Source: Tissierella sp. P1 | GTDB taxonomy: Bacteria > Bacillota > Clostridia > Tissierellales > Tissierellaceae | Assembly: GCF_002266425.1 (NCBI RefSeq) | Contig: NZ_NPMN01000007.1 | Location: 1-64,000, forward strand | Direction: 5' to 3' | Length of the DNA stretch: 64,000 nucleotides | Part shown: positions 1 to 9,379 of the stretch, piece by piece | Layout: each line of letters starts with the position of its first letter | Position numbering within the stretch: the first letter of the stretch is position 1 | Program-made: the position numbers and the translations under genes | The notes under the pieces: model-generated | Told to the model about the DNA's origin: nothing | Seen by the model: the letters and a program-made list of their open reading frames with translations, nothing else | Database searches by the model: none

Positions 1-12
1 GCGAAATGAAAT

Positions 13-44
13 GCCTACAGATAATTCTGTAGGCTTATCTTTAC
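13..44 (+). terminator. Terminator of the gene upstream of the window
   Basis: An 8-bp perfect inverted repeat (GCCTACAG/CTGTAGGC, 6-nt loop) is followed by a short T-rich stretch. It probably ends a transcript entering from the left. The T tract is interrupted, so strength is uncertain. Confidence 0.6.
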
Positions 45-104
45 ATATGAGCTATACTGTATTAGAATAATAAACATATACTTAAAATCAATTGAGGTGC
101 AAAA

Positions 105-1434
105 ATGGAATTAAAAAACTTTAAATGAGGACAAAAATATTATAGAGGAAGTTGCAAAAGGCAGTATAGCAGAAGAATTAGAAATAGAACCAGGAGATAT
201 ATTATTATCTATAAATGATACACCTGTTAGAGATATTATTGATTATAAATATTTGGTTTCAGATGATTATATAGTAGTTGCCATAGAAAAGAAAGATGGA
301 GATATTTGGGAGTTTGAAATAGAAAAGGATTTTGATGAAGATTTAGGTTTAGTATTTACTAATCCTTTAATAGATAAAGCTAAATCCTGTAGAAACAAGT
401 GCATCTTTTGCTTTATTGATCAATTGCCTCCTAATATGAGGGAAACTTTATATTTTAAAGATGATGATTCAAGGTTATCTTTTTTACAAGGGAATTTCAT
501 TACTTTGACTAACATGAGTGATGAAGAGATAGATAGAATTATAAGTTATAGACTTAGTCCAATAAATGTAAGTGTTCATACTACTAATCCAGAGCTTAGG
601 GTAAAGATGTTGAATAATAAAAATGCTGGAAATGTATATGAAATATTAAAAAGATTTAAAGATGCTAAGTTGGAAGTTAACTGTCAAATAGTATTAGTAC
701 CAGGAGTAAATGATGGTCCTGAACTAGATAGAACTTTAGCTGACTTATCTGAGTTATATCCTACTATTGAAAGTGTTGCTGTAGTGCCAGTAGGTATAAC
801 TAAATATAGAGAGAAGCTTCAAGAATTAAAACCATATACTAAAGAGTCAGCTAATGATTTATTAGATTTTATATCTGACAAACAAAGATATTTTTTAGAA
901 AAGTTAGGTACCAGATTTGTATTTGCTTCTGATGAGTTTTTTGCATCTACTAAGAGAGAACTTCCTAAGCATGATGAATATGAAGGATTTCCTCAATTGG
1001 AAAATGGCGTAGGACTTATGAAATCCTTTGAAGATGAAGTAATTAAGGAACTTAGGCTAATAAAATCTACAATTAACAGTAAGAAAAGATATATTTTGGC
1101 TACTGGGACTTTAGCATATGATTTTATGAATAGAATAAAAGATAAGATACTTGAAAAATTTAATGGATTAGAACTAATGGTTATACCAATAGTTAATAAG
1201 TTTTTTGGAGAGACTATTACTGTATCTGGACTAATAACAGGTCAGGACTTAGTTGCTCAATTAAAGGGATATGATAATGTAGATGGGATCATTGTTCCGA
1301 GAACTATGATGAAGAGAGATGAGGAAATTTTTTTGGATAACTTAACTATTGAAGAAGTATCTAAAGCATTAGATATTCCTGTAATCTCATCTAAAGTTGA
1401 GGGAAAAAATTTAATTGATATAATAAAGAATTGA
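105..1434 (+). CDS. DUF512 (PDZ plus radical-SAM-like) iron-sulfur protein, frameshifted near its start
   Basis: This is the conserved Firmicute DUF512 protein usually found just upstream of der, as here. The downstream frame, open from a TTG at 253, carries a CxxxCxxC cluster (CRNKCIFC, about residues 95-102 of the full product), then QLPPNMRETLYFKDDDSRLS, typical of the family. Upstream, an ATG at 105 with a GAGGTG site begins the PDZ-like segment (IIEEVAKGSIAEELEIEPGD), but in another frame. The ATG frame stops at 126. Removing one A from the six-A run at 113-118 joins both into about 442 aa. I therefore prefer start 105 and treat the indel as a probable sequencing error. The exact biochemical role is not known; a radical-SAM or Fe-S enzyme is inferred from the cysteines. 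Confidence 0.85.
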
Positions 1435-1445
1435 GGGATGAATAA

Positions 1446-2765
1446 ATGAATAGAGCAATTGTTTGCATAGTTGGGAGACCAAATGTAGGAAAGTCAACTT
1501 TATTTAACAAATTGGTGGGAAAAAGAATTGCAATAACAGAAGATACGCCAGGAGTGACTAGAGATAGGATTTATGCTGAAGGAGAGTGGCTTGGAAAATA
1601 TTTTACAGTAATAGATACAGGTGGACTTGAGCCTGAAAATGAAGAGATAATTATGAAAAATATTAAAAGACAAGCTGAAATGGCTATAGACACAGCTGAT
1701 GTTATTTTGTTTGTAGTGGATGGATTAGAGGGGCTAAATTCTACAGATAGAGAAATAGGAAATATGCTCAGAAAATCAGGTAAAAATGTAATAGTAGCTT
1801 GTAATAAAATTGATACCCCCAATTTTAAAAATCAAGTGTATGAATTTTATGAATTAGGGCTTGGAGAACCTATGATTATATCTGGAGAACAAGGTCTTGG
1901 TATTGGAGATTTATTAGATGAGATTGTGAAACATTTTCCTGAAGATAAGGATACTGATTATGATGAAGATTTAATAAGAGTTGCTTTAATAGGTAAACCC
2001 AATGTAGGTAAATCTTCTTTAATCAATAATATCTTGGGAGAGGAAAGAGTAATCGTAACCAACATTCCAGGAACAACTAGAGATGCCATTGATACTTACT
2101 TTAACTTTGGTGATAATAGATATGTATTTATTGACACTGCAGGATTAAGGCGTAAGAGAAGTATTTATGAGGATGTCGAAAGGTATTCTGTAATAAGGAC
2201 ATTGACTGCTGTAGATAGATCAGATATTTGTGTACTAGTTATTGATGCAACAGAAGGGGTCACAGAACAAGATACTAAGATAGCAGGATATGCTCATGAC
2301 AATGGAAAAGCTATTATTATAGCTATTAACAAATGGGATTTAGTTAAAAAAGATAGCAATACTCATTTAGAGTTCGAAAAGGAAATTAGAAGGGTTTTAG
2401 GATTCATAACATATGCACCGATTATTTTTATTTCAGCATTGACAGGGCAAAGGGTAGATAAGTTATTAGAGTTAATAAATGTAGTAAATAATAATTATAA
2501 TTTAAGGATTAGCACAGGTGTATTAAATGATATAGTAAATGAGGCCGTATTAATGAATCAGCCTCCTAGTGACAAAGGTAAGAGAGCAAAAATTTATTAT
2601 GGTACACAAGTTTCTGTAAGGCCTCCAAAGTTTGTAATATTTGTAAATTATAAGGAACTTATGCATTTTTCATATGTAAGGTATTTGGAAAATCAAATAA
2701 GAAATCATTTTGGCTTTGTAGGTACACCTATCCAATTTGAATTTAGACAAAAGGGAGAAAAATAA
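1446..2765 (+). CDS. der: Ribosome biogenesis GTPase Der (EngA)
   Basis: Der has two tandem GTPase domains and acts in 50S subunit maturation. The first P-loop is GRPNVGKST near residue 10 with DTPGVTRD as switch I. The second P-loop is GKPNVGKSS near residue 184, followed by [12 protein letters not shown] and NKWD. A C-terminal KH-like domain completes the normal 439-aa length. The start follows a GAGGGATG-type site. The stop overlaps the plsY start by one base (TAATG), so translation of the two is probably coupled. Confidence 0.97.
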   Translation: MNRAIVCIVGRPNVGKSTLFNKLVGKRIAITEDTPGVTRDRIYAEGEWLGKYFTVIDTGGLEPENEEIIMKNIKRQAEMAIDTADVILFVVDGLEGLNSTDREIGNMLRKSGKNVIVACNKIDTPNFKNQVYEFYELGLGEPMIISGEQGLGIGDLLDEIVKHFPEDKDTDYDEDLIRVALIGKPNVGKSSLINNILGEERVIVTNIPGTTRDAIDTYFNFGDNRYVFIDTAGLRRKRSIYEDVERYSVIRTLTAVDRSDICVLVIDATEGVTEQDTKIAGYAHDNGKAIIIAINKWDLVKKDSNTHLEFEKEIRRVLGFITYAPIIFISALTGQRVDKLLELINVVNNNYNLRISTGVLNDIVNEAVLMNQPPSDKGKRAKIYYGTQVSVRPPKFVIFVNYKELMHFSYVRYLENQIRNHFGFVGTPIQFEFRQKGEK

Positions 2766-3358
2766 TGAAAATACTTATAACTATATTATTATCTTATCTA
2801 ATAGGATGTTTCTCATCAGCTTATTTTTTAGGAAAGATATCGAAAAATATTGATATAAGAAATTATGGAAGCGGAAATGCTGGTGCCACTAATGCACTTC
2901 GCGTTCTAGGTAAAAAGGTTGGAGCATTAACTTTTGCTTTAGACATATTAAAGGGAGTAATAGCTGTACTAATAGGGAAATCTATGTTTGGATTTAACGG
3001 AAGCCTTTTAGCGGGAATTTTTGTTGTTTTAGGGCACGATTTTCCTATATTCCTTGGATTTAAGGGTGGAAAAGGGGTGGCAACATCTTTCGGAGTTTTA
3101 TTGATCCTTAATTGGAAAGCAGGCTTAGCATGTTTATTAGTAGCTGCTAGTATAATAATATTTACTAAATATGTATCTCTGGGTTCAATTGCAGCTTCTA
3201 TTTCTGCACCTGTTGCTATGGTATTAACTTTAGATTCAGTAAATAAGTATTTATATATTACTACATGGGTGCTTGCGGCACTATCTGTGTATAGACATAA
3301 GGCTAATATATTTAGACTATGTAGAGGAGAAGAGAACAAGCTAGGAAATAATATATAG
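2765..3358 (+). CDS. plsY: Acyl-phosphate:glycerol-3-phosphate acyltransferase PlsY
   Basis: PlsY is an integral membrane acyltransferase that makes lysophosphatidic acid from acyl-phosphate and glycerol-3-phosphate. The family motifs are visible: SGNAGATNALR around residues 36-46, GHDFPIFLGFKGGKGVATS around 90-108, and several hydrophobic segments. Length 197 aa is normal. It works with PlsX (51222) and with GpsA, encoded next door, which supplies glycerol-3-phosphate. Confidence 0.96.
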   Translation: MKILITILLSYLIGCFSSAYFLGKISKNIDIRNYGSGNAGATNALRVLGKKVGALTFALDILKGVIAVLIGKSMFGFNGSLLAGIFVVLGHDFPIFLGFKGGKGVATSFGVLLILNWKAGLACLLVAASIIIFTKYVSLGSIAASISAPVAMVLTLDSVNKYLYITTWVLAALSVYRHKANIFRLCRGEENKLGNNI

Positions 3359-3371
3359 GCAGGTGTTATAA

Positions 3372-4399
3372 ATGACGGAACAAATTGGAGTATTAGGAGG
3401 CGGTAGTTGGGGTACTGCCCTAGGAATTTTATTGGCTAACAAGGGCTATGATGTTCAAATATGGTTAAGAGATAAGAATCAAATTGAAGAAATGAATAAT
3501 TCAAGAATTAACCAAAAATATCTTCCTAATGCAATATTACCATCAAATTTAAAATTAACAAATGATTTAGAAGAAGTTAACTATAAAAGGATTTAATAGT
3601 TTTATCTGTAGGAACTCATGGAATTAGAGAGGTCCTAGAGAACTCAAAACCTTATATTAAAAGGGATCAAATAATAGTAAATGTTTCTAAGGGAATCGAG
3701 AATGAAACTTTACTTAGAATATCTCAGATAGTTGAGGAAATAGTACCAAATAGTAAATATACTATACTTTCTGGGCCTTCTCATGCTGAGGAGGTCGCCA
3801 AAGATATGCCTACTACAGTTGTTTCTGCTTCTAAGGACAAAGAAGTTGCTGAATATGTTCAGGATATATTCATTACTCCTAGTTTTAGGGTATATACAAA
3901 TCCAGATGTTATAGGTGTAGAACTAGGCGGAGCTTTGAAAAATGTAATTGCATTAGGAGCTGGAATATCAGATGGCTTGGGCTGGGGGGATAACACTAAG
4001 GCGGCACTTATGACTAGAGGTATATTTGAAATGGCTAGACTTGGTGAGAAAATGGGTGCGCAAGCAAGCACATTTTTAGGTTTAGCAGGTATAGGAGATT
4101 TAATTGTAACTTGTACAAGTATGCATAGTAGAAATAGAAGAGCTGGTATATTAATTGGACAAGGAATAAAAATAGATGATGCTATTAGACAGATTGGAAT
4201 GGTTGTAGAAGGTATAAAGACAGCAAAATCTACTTTTCAACTGTCTAAGAAATATAATATTAACATGCCTATTACTGAAGAAATATATGGAGTAATATAT
4301 GAAGGTAAGGATGTTAAAAACTCAGTTTCTAATTTAATGATTAGAGATAGAAAGCATGAAATGGAAAATATAGTATTAGAAAATAATAATTTATGGTAA
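3372..4399 (+). CDS. gpsA: NAD(P)H glycerol-3-phosphate dehydrogenase GpsA, frameshifted
   Basis: GpsA reduces dihydroxyacetone phosphate to glycerol-3-phosphate for phospholipid synthesis. The N-terminal Rossmann motif GGGSWGTALG and the C-terminal DGLGWGDNTKAALMTRG are present but in different frames. The first frame stops at 3594-3596 after VNYKRI. Adding one A to the four-A run at 3585-3588 restores NYKKDLIVLSVGTHGIREV and one 342-aa product of normal length. The break is therefore probably a sequencing error rather than a pseudogene. It follows plsY by 13 bp and ends in a strong terminator. Confidence 0.9.
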
Positions 4400-4424
4400 C
4401 CTGCTATTTTTAGCAGGTTTTTTT
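4398..4424 (+). terminator. Rho-independent terminator after gpsA
   Basis: A 9-bp stem (AACCTGCTA/TAGCAGGTT) with a TTTT loop runs straight into an eight-T tract. It closes the DUF512-der-plsY-gpsA unit. Confidence 0.9.
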
Positions 4425-4433
4425 CATTAGCTT

Positions 4434-4462
4434 GTAATATTTCATAGTACTAGACGTATATA
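4434..4462 (+). promoter_or_regulatory. Candidate sigma-E-type promoter of spoIVA
   Basis: GTAATATT at 4434-4441 and CGTATATA at 4455-4462, 13 bp apart, resemble the mother-cell sigma-E -35/-10 pattern. spoIVA is known to be sigma-E controlled in Bacillus, which fits. The match is by eye only, in very AT-rich DNA. Confidence 0.45.
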
Positions 4463-4514
4463 TATAATGTTAAGTATTGTATTTAAATAATTATATTCAT
4501 AAGGGGGGAATGAT

Positions 4515-5993
4515 GTGGAGGTATTTGATATATACAAAGATATTGCAGAGCGAACAGATGGAGATATTTATGCGGGCATTGTCGGACCAGTTAGAACAGG
4601 CAAATCTACTTTTATAAAAAGGTTTATGGAACTACTTGTTTTGCCTAATATCGACAATAAGCATAAAAAAGAAAGAGCCAAGGATGAACTACCTTTAAGT
4701 GGGTCAGGAAAAACAATAATGACTACAGAACCCAAATTTGTACCTAATGAAGCCGTAGAGCTTACTTTAAATGAAAATGTGAACTTTAAAGTAAGAATGG
4801 TAGACTGTGTTGGATACTTAGTTAGTGGAGCTTTAGGTCATGAGGAAAATTTCATACCTAGAATGGTTACTACCCCTTGGTATGAGAAAGAAATTCCTTT
4901 TGAAGAAGCAGCTGAGATAGGTACAAGAAAGGTAATAACAGATCACTCTACTATTGGATTAGTTGTAACAACAGATGGATCTATAACTGATATAGACAGA
5001 TCTAACTATATAAAAGCAGAAGAAAGGGTAATTTCAGAATTAAAGGAATTAGGAAAACCATTTGTTATAATTTTAAATTCAAAGCATCCTAACTTAGATA
5101 GTACAATTGCTCTTAGAGAAAGTTTGCAAAGTAAATATGGAGTATCGGTAGTGGTAGTAGATTGCTTAAATATGGATGCTCAAGATATTGAAAAGATTTT
5201 TGAAAAATTATTATTTGAATTCCCTGTGAAAGAGGTTACCATCAATCTTCCAAAATGGATAGAAGGATTACCAAAGAAACATTGGATAAAGTCAAGTATA
5301 TTAAATTCATTAAAAGAAACAATTGAAGGTCTTCAAAAACTAAACGAAGTTTCAAGCTTTTTAAATCCCCTAAAGGAATTAGATATTGTAAAAAATGTAA
5401 AATTAGTTGAAATTAAATTAGGAGAGGGGATTGTACATTCTGAGATAGTTATTGATGATGGATTATTCTATAGTGTATTAAAGGATATGACAGGATATTC
5501 TATAGAAGGAGACTATCAATTATTAGGTTTAATTTCTAAGCTGGCAGAGACTAAGAAGAAATATGATAAGATTGAAAAAGCACTAATTGAGGCTAAAGAT
5601 ATTGGGTATGGTTTAGTAAGCCCTAGTTTAGAAGAGCTTGAGCTTGCAGAACCTGAAATTTATCGTCAGGGAAATCGTTTTGGAGTAAAATTAAAGGCAA
5701 AGGCACCATCTTTTCATGTACTCAGGGCAGATATAGCAACGGAAGTTTCTCCGCTCATAGGTACAGAAAAACAATCTGAAGAGTTAATACAATATTTGTT
5801 ATCAGAATTCGAAGAAGAGCCTTCAAAGATCTGGCAATCAAATTTATTTGGCAAATCCTTATATGAATTGGTAAATGAACAGCTTCAAGGAAAGCTTAGC
5901 ACAATGCCAGAAGATGCAAGGCAAAAACTTAGAAGAGCTCTTGAAAGGATAATAAATGATGGAAGCGGAGGATTAATCTGTATAATTATATAA
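4515..5993 (+). CDS. spoIVA: Spore coat morphogenetic ATPase SpoIVA
   Basis: SpoIVA polymerises by ATP hydrolysis on the forespore outer membrane and forms the base layer for coat assembly. The N-terminus MEVFDIYKDIAERTDGDIY is near-invariant in the family and sets the GTG start, which follows GGGGGGAATGAT. The P-loop is GPVRTGKST at about residues 24-32. Normal length (492 aa) and the usual hydrophobic C-terminal tail (GGLICIII) are seen. It is monocistronic between two terminators, and it shows the organism is a spore former. Confidence 0.97.
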   Translation: MEVFDIYKDIAERTDGDIYAGIVGPVRTGKSTFIKRFMELLVLPNIDNKHKKERAKDELPLSGSGKTIMTTEPKFVPNEAVELTLNENVNFKVRMVDCVGYLVSGALGHEENFIPRMVTTPWYEKEIPFEEAAEIGTRKVITDHSTIGLVVTTDGSITDIDRSNYIKAEERVISELKELGKPFVIILNSKHPNLDSTIALRESLQSKYGVSVVVVDCLNMDAQDIEKIFEKLLFEFPVKEVTINLPKWIEGLPKKHWIKSSILNSLKETIEGLQKLNEVSSFLNPLKELDIVKNVKLVEIKLGEGIVHSEIVIDDGLFYSVLKDMTGYSIEGDYQLLGLISKLAETKKKYDKIEKALIEAKDIGYGLVSPSLEELELAEPEIYRQGNRFGVKLKAKAPSFHVLRADIATEVSPLIGTEKQSEELIQYLLSEFEEEPSKIWQSNLFGKSLYELVNEQLQGKLSTMPEDARQKLRRALERIINDGSGGLICIII

Positions 5994-5994
5994 T

Positions 5995-6025
5995 AAAAAA
6001 GGTAGAATGATTTTCTACCTTTTTT
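5995..6025. terminator. Bidirectional terminator between spoIVA and the prophage-like island
   Basis: A stem GGTAGAA/TTCTACC is flanked by six A on the left and six T on the right. It can therefore terminate spoIVA on + and the small membrane gene on -. Confidence 0.85.
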
Positions 6026-6033
6026 CATGTTTA

Positions 6034-6258
6034 TTAAATGATCTTTTTATCTTCTTCAGATAAATCCATTTCTATGGTATTTGGTTTTTTAAATATCTTA
6101 GTATCTTTTAATGCATAAACTAAAAATATTCCTGCAAATAAAGCTAATACTTGAAAAACAAGTAAGGCAAAATCTTTATTAATAATGCTTGATACTGCGG
6201 CAACTATAGAAATCATAACAATAAAATATCCAAATATCTTTAATATCTTTCCTAACAT
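6034..6258 (-). CDS. Small two-helix membrane protein, unknown
   Basis: This 74-aa protein has two hydrophobic segments (about residues 8-26 and 31-50) and a charged tail ending DLSEEDKKII. An AGGGGG site lies nine bases before the ATG. It is the last gene of a leftward unit with the ImmA-like and XRE genes, so it may belong to the prophage-like immunity module. I do not recognise a family. Confidence 0.6.
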   Translation of the reverse strand: MLGKILKIFGYFIVMISIVAAVSSIINKDFALLVFQVLALFAGIFLVYALKDTKIFKKPNTIEMDLSEEDKKII

Positions 6259-6286
6259 TTTACTATCCCCCTAATAAATCTAGATT

Positions 6287-6628
6287 TTATATATATTTAA
6301 TTACTCTTTCTGCTATTATATCAGCTTCATTTTCAAAATATGTATATTGCATATTAATCCCAATCATATATCCCATTTGTGGCATATCTTGTGTAATGTG
6401 TTTTATTTCATGTACAAAAGTTTTACATTGAGTTTCATAGCTTACATTTCCATTTAAAATAAGATGATATTTCTTTCTCCGGCTAAGATATACAAATCCT
6501 AGTACACTACATTCTAAATTAAATGCTATAGATGTTCTAATATCATAAGCATTCATTACTTCATGAAAAGAAATATTTCCGTCAATTAATGATCTAAGTA
6601 AAGGTTCATCTAATATATCTATTTTCAT
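6287..6628 (-). CDS. ImmA/IrrE-type metallopeptidase-like protein
   Basis: The 113-aa product contains HEIKH, a zinc HExxH motif near residue 72, and a downstream ENEADIIAERVI helix typical of ImmA/IrrE (COG2856) peptidases. These cleave or inactivate a partner XRE repressor in mobile elements. I start at ATG 6628 because an AAGGGGGT site lies just before it; a longer in-frame version would begin at 6691. The adjacent XRE gene, 32 bp upstream, is the obvious partner. Substrate and inducer are inferred only. Confidence 0.75.
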   Translation of the reverse strand: MKIDILDEPLLRSLIDGNISFHEVMNAYDIRTSIAFNLECSVLGFVYLSRRKKYHLILNGNVSYETQCKTFVHEIKHITQDMPQMGYMIGINMQYTYFENEADIIAERVIKYI

Positions 6629-6659
6629 TTGCAGTACCCCCTTTGTTGCCTTATACATT

Positions 6660-7046
6660 TTATTCGTTATCTCTATCCTCTTCATCCTCAATAGCTTTTA
6701 TTATTCTAATAACCTGCTGTATTCCTTTTGGTGATAAATCCTTAGTTTGTTTAAACAGCAGTTGTAAGTCTTCTCTTTCTTTTAATATATTCCAGAAGTC
6801 TAATAATTCTTTATCATCCTTTAAAGTGTTAGATATTTTTATTGTAGAATTATTTTCACCTAATAATATACTTACATCCACCTCTAGACTATCGGCAATT
6901 AGTTTCAAGGAATCTAAGCTTGGATTATATCTATCTCTCTCTAAATCAGCTAAATAGGAACGGGAAAGATTACTTATTTCAGCTAGTTCTTTTTGTGTAA
7001 GACCCTTCTCTTTTCTATATTTTTTGATATTTTCCCCTATAGTCAT
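6660..7046 (-). CDS. XRE-family repressor of the prophage-like island
   Basis: The N-terminal 65 residues form a classic HTH_3 domain (GENIKKYRKEKGLTQKELAEISNLSRSYLADLERDRYNPS; recognition helix NLSRSYLADLER). The C-terminal 60 residues form a charged, helical tail. GGAGGTTGGTAAA precedes the ATG. Organisation resembles ImmR-ImmA pairs of integrative elements. It is transcribed away from the repeat-rich region at 7063-7486, which probably holds its operators. Confidence 0.88.
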   Translation of the reverse strand: MTIGENIKKYRKEKGLTQKELAEISNLSRSYLADLERDRYNPSLDSLKLIADSLEVDVSILLGENNSTIKISNTLKDDKELLDFWNILKEREDLQLLFKQTKDLSPKGIQQVIRIIKAIEDEEDRDNE

Positions 7047-7102
7047 TTTACCAACCTCCTAATGTCGTAAGAACCGACTATATTTAGTATATCCAAATTA
7101 AT

Positions 7103-7243
7103 ACGGAAATACAATACACAAAAAGACGTAAATACAAGGTAAATTAAGAAAAAAGACGGTTATACAATGCGAGTCTAATTTAATTCAATTTTTATACCCA
7201 AAATTAAGATATTTGATATTTTACACGAGGACGGATATACAAT
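7103..7243. promoter_or_regulatory. Operator-like direct repeats (GACGG-ATACAAT)
   Basis: Four copies of a roughly 14-bp motif close to GACGGATATACAAT lie in the same orientation at about 7103, 7125, 7155 and 7230. A fifth (GACGGAAATACAAT) is at 7473-7486. They sit directly upstream of the divergent XRE gene, in the position expected for phage-type operators. Spacings are irregular (22, 30, 75 and 243 bp), so this is not a CRISPR. Binding by the XRE protein is inferred. Confidence 0.55.
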
Positions 7244-7268
7244 ACAATTTAAGTAAGAGGTGAGAGGA

Positions 7269-7511
7269 ATGAATAATAAAAAAACAATAGGACAAGAAAT
7301 AAGAGATAAAAGAATTGAGAAAGAGAAAATATAATTACAAATAACAAAAAAACGTAACAATACCAAGAAGCTATCTTTTTGATACAGAAAATGGAAGTAT
7401 ATGTCTAATGTAGAAATTTTGATTAAATTGGTTTCATGCTTAAGATTAGATATTAATTTTTTTATCAAAAATGACGGAAATACAATTAGAAATAAAGGAG
7501 GAGTATTATAA
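7269..7511 (+). pseudogene. Degenerate Cro/XRE-like regulator
   Basis: A GAGAGGAATG start at 7269 gives MNNKKTIGQEIRDKRIEKEKI before a stop at 7332. A later frame reads SNVEILIKLVSCLRLDINFF up to a stop at 7509. Together they look like the first and last helices of an HTH_3 protein, with the middle lost or scrambled by several changes. The divergent position relative to the repressor fits a former cro-like gene. The rest of 7047-7707 shows only operator repeats and AT-rich sequence. Confidence 0.5.
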
Positions 7512-7707
7512 GGAAGTTAAAAAAGGAAGATTATATTAACTAAAATTAAAAAGAATAAAGGAAAATAAATAATAAAAAGTTTCTAACTGCTATCAATTAT
7601 ATGTCTATATAGAAATTTGGAGCATATGACCAATATGGATGGATTAGCTATGAAGATTAAAAAATTATAGAAATCATAAGAAAACGAATCTAAGGGGGAA
7701 CAAAACA

Positions 7708-8168
7708 ATGGATAAATATAAAGCTGTAGAAAAATTATTATATAATTATAAAATGTCTGAGATAAGTATAAAAAATATGAAAGAAGAAATAAAACGTTTA
7801 GAAAGAGAGGATGGGTTAACTGCAATAAACTATGATTCAGTAAAGATAAGCCCTACATTTAAAATCAGTAGTAGTACAGAAAGTACAATGCTATCCATAT
7901 TAGAGAAAATAGATTATTTAAGACATAGTATAGAAAGAATTAGCGAAAAATTAGAATCTATAGATAGGGCAATGGAGGGACTGAATGAAGTAGAAAGACT
8001 AGTAATAGAAAAAAGATATATAGAAGGACTGCAATGGTGGCAAGTAGCCATTTAGTCAAATATAGCGAAGTTCATAGCAAAAGAATAAGAAAAAAAGCTA
8101 TAAATAAATTAGTAGTAGGAATATATGGAGAGAATGATACGAATATGATACCTTTTGAGTCAAAGTAG
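7708..8168 (+). CDS. Phage sigma-like / ArpU-RinA-like transcriptional regulator, frameshifted
   Basis: The first 115 residues include a coiled-coil middle (about 70-95) and end ERLVIEKRYIEGLQWWQVAI. After a stop at 8053-8055 another frame continues VKYSEVHSKRIRKKAINKLV and ends at 8168. This is the layout of sigma-region-4-like phage late-gene activators (ArpU/RinA style). One extra T in the TTT at 8051-8053 would rejoin the frames into about 153 aa. The site is AAGGGGGAAC before the ATG. Assignment rests on pattern only. Confidence 0.6.
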
Positions 8169-8293
8169 ATGATATTATAGTAACATGAGATTATATCTCA
8201 AATACAAGTTCATTATAACTGAAAATACTTAGTCTATAAAATCAAAATATGCTGTAAAATTATCCTCTAAGAATAAGAAAATATAAAAATAAT

Positions 8294-8327
8294 TAAGCTG
8301 ATGGAGAAATCTATCCGCTTATTTTTG
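8294..8327 (+). terminator. Terminator after the sigma-like gene
   Basis: The stem begins TAAGC and closes with GCTTA, with an inner GATGGA/TCTATC helix, followed by ATTTTTG. It ends the transcript from 7708. Confidence 0.65.
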
Positions 8328-8372
8328 TATTTAAAAAGATATTAACATAGTTAAATTAAAGGAGGCAGAGTC

Positions 8373-8558
8373 ATGATTATAGGAGAATATATAAGACAAA
8401 CAGATATAGATGCATACAACAAATTAATGCAGACAGATAAGAAAGATATAGATAAGGGAAAGAAAGAAATCAAGATAGGGGATAGTATAGAAAATTTAAT
8501 GAAATCTGATAGCTATTGTAGAAAGGGGAGGAGGATTAGACAAAGGGGATGGACTTAA
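8373..8558 (+). CDS. Small phage-associated hypothetical protein
   Basis: The 61-aa product starts at an ATG behind a perfect AAAGGAGG site. It is helical and charged with a basic tail (SYCRKGRRIRQRGWT). I recognise no domain. The position between a late regulator and lysis genes suggests it is a leftover of the structural or lysis module. Confidence 0.55.
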   Translation: MIIGEYIRQTDIDAYNKLMQTDKKDIDKGKKEIKIGDSIENLMKSDSYCRKGRRIRQRGWT

Positions 8559-8584
8559 AGGGTGCCTAAAGAGATTTAGAAACT

Positions 8585-8704
8585 ATGAATAAATTAGTTT
8601 GTTATGGATTTGTATGAAGTGGAGATAAAATTACAATTACTTCGGGAGGAATACCAGAAATGGCATAGTTAAATTTTGATTTGGCTCATTATGTAGAAGT
8701 ATAA
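8585..8704 (+). pseudogene. Nonsense-mutated phage ORF fragment
   Basis: From ATG 8585 one frame reads MNKLVCYGFV, TGA, SGDKITITSGGIPEMA, TAG, LNFDLAHYVEV and then TAA. The two internal stops (8615 and 8666) look like substitutions rather than indels, so this small gene appears genuinely dead. Function unknown. The remainder of 8559-8794 has no other open frame I can support. Confidence 0.45.
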
Positions 8705-8794
8705 ATGAAAGGGGAAATACAGATAGGGTTGTAATTGATGAAATTAATTTATAAAAAGTGACTTTGAATTGAAATGCAGATTTGGAGGTAGAAT

Positions 8795-9094
8795 ATGGAA
8801 GAATGCAAATGTACTAAAGAGGGAGAAATAGCCACATTAAGAGCAGAAAATAAGACAATATTTAAAGAGATAGATAATCTGAAAAATATACAAAATACTA
8901 TATTAGAATTATCTACAAATATAACTAGACTTGTGGAGCAGATGAGAGAAACAAAAGAAGATGTGAAAATCATTAGAGATGATTTAGATGAGATCAAAAA
9001 AACCCCTTCATCTGATCTTCAATATTATAAGAAATTAATTATAGGTGGAGTTATTACAATAATATTAGGTTTTTTAATAGGTAAGTTATTGTAG
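8795..9094 (+). CDS. xhlA: XhlA-type haemolysin/holin-associated protein
   Basis: The 99-aa protein begins MEECKCTKEGEIATLRAENKTI, has a long coiled coil (about residues 10-70) and ends in one transmembrane helix (about 80-98, ILGFLIGKLL). This is the XhlA layout found in phage lysis cassettes, where it pairs with a holin and an amidase. A GGAGGT site precedes the ATG. A broken endolysin and an LLH holin follow directly. Confidence 0.85.
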   Translation: MEECKCTKEGEIATLRAENKTIFKEIDNLKNIQNTILELSTNITRLVEQMRETKEDVKIIRDDLDEIKKTPSSDLQYYKKLIIGGVITIILGFLIGKLL

Positions 9095-9105
9095 GAGATG
9101 ATATA

Positions 9106-9379
9106 TTGTATAATATTAAATTAGTAGAGCATTGCAAAATGGCAGAAAAAGAGAGATGGGGCTATATTTATGGTACATTTAGTACTGTATTAACAGAGCC
9201 CTTATTACAGCAGAAGTTAAAACAGTATCCAAGTAAAGTTAAATTGCAAGAATTTTTATTAAAGAAAAATGAATAAGGGAGTTGTAGATTGTATAGGACT
9301 TACTAAATCTTTTCTTTGGTGGAATGATGGAGATATAAAATATAATCCAAGTGAAGATAAATCAGTGGTAATGGCATGA
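9106..9379 (+). pseudogene. Truncated NlpC/P60- or CHAP-like endolysin
   Basis: A TTG at 9106 behind TAGGAGATG begins YNIKLVEHCKMAEKERWGYIYGTF, the usual start of a clostridial phage endolysin. After a frame change near 9265-9271 the text continues GVVDCIGLTKSFLWWNDG, holding the DCxGL catalytic-cysteine motif, and then stops at 9377. The C-terminal half with the catalytic histidine is missing and the next gene begins at once, so a real deletion is likely in addition to one possible homopolymer indel. Confidence 0.7.

Noticed and set aside
3585-3600. Programmed frameshift in gpsA, priA or smc
   Set aside because: No conserved slippery heptamer with a downstream structure is seen, the breaks occur in many unrelated essential genes, and one-base homopolymer repair explains all of them.
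7103-7486. Possible CRISPR array from the repeated GACGG-ATACAAT motif
   Set aside because: Repeats are only about 14 bp, imperfect and spaced irregularly by 22 to 243 bp. No cas genes are present. Operators fit better.
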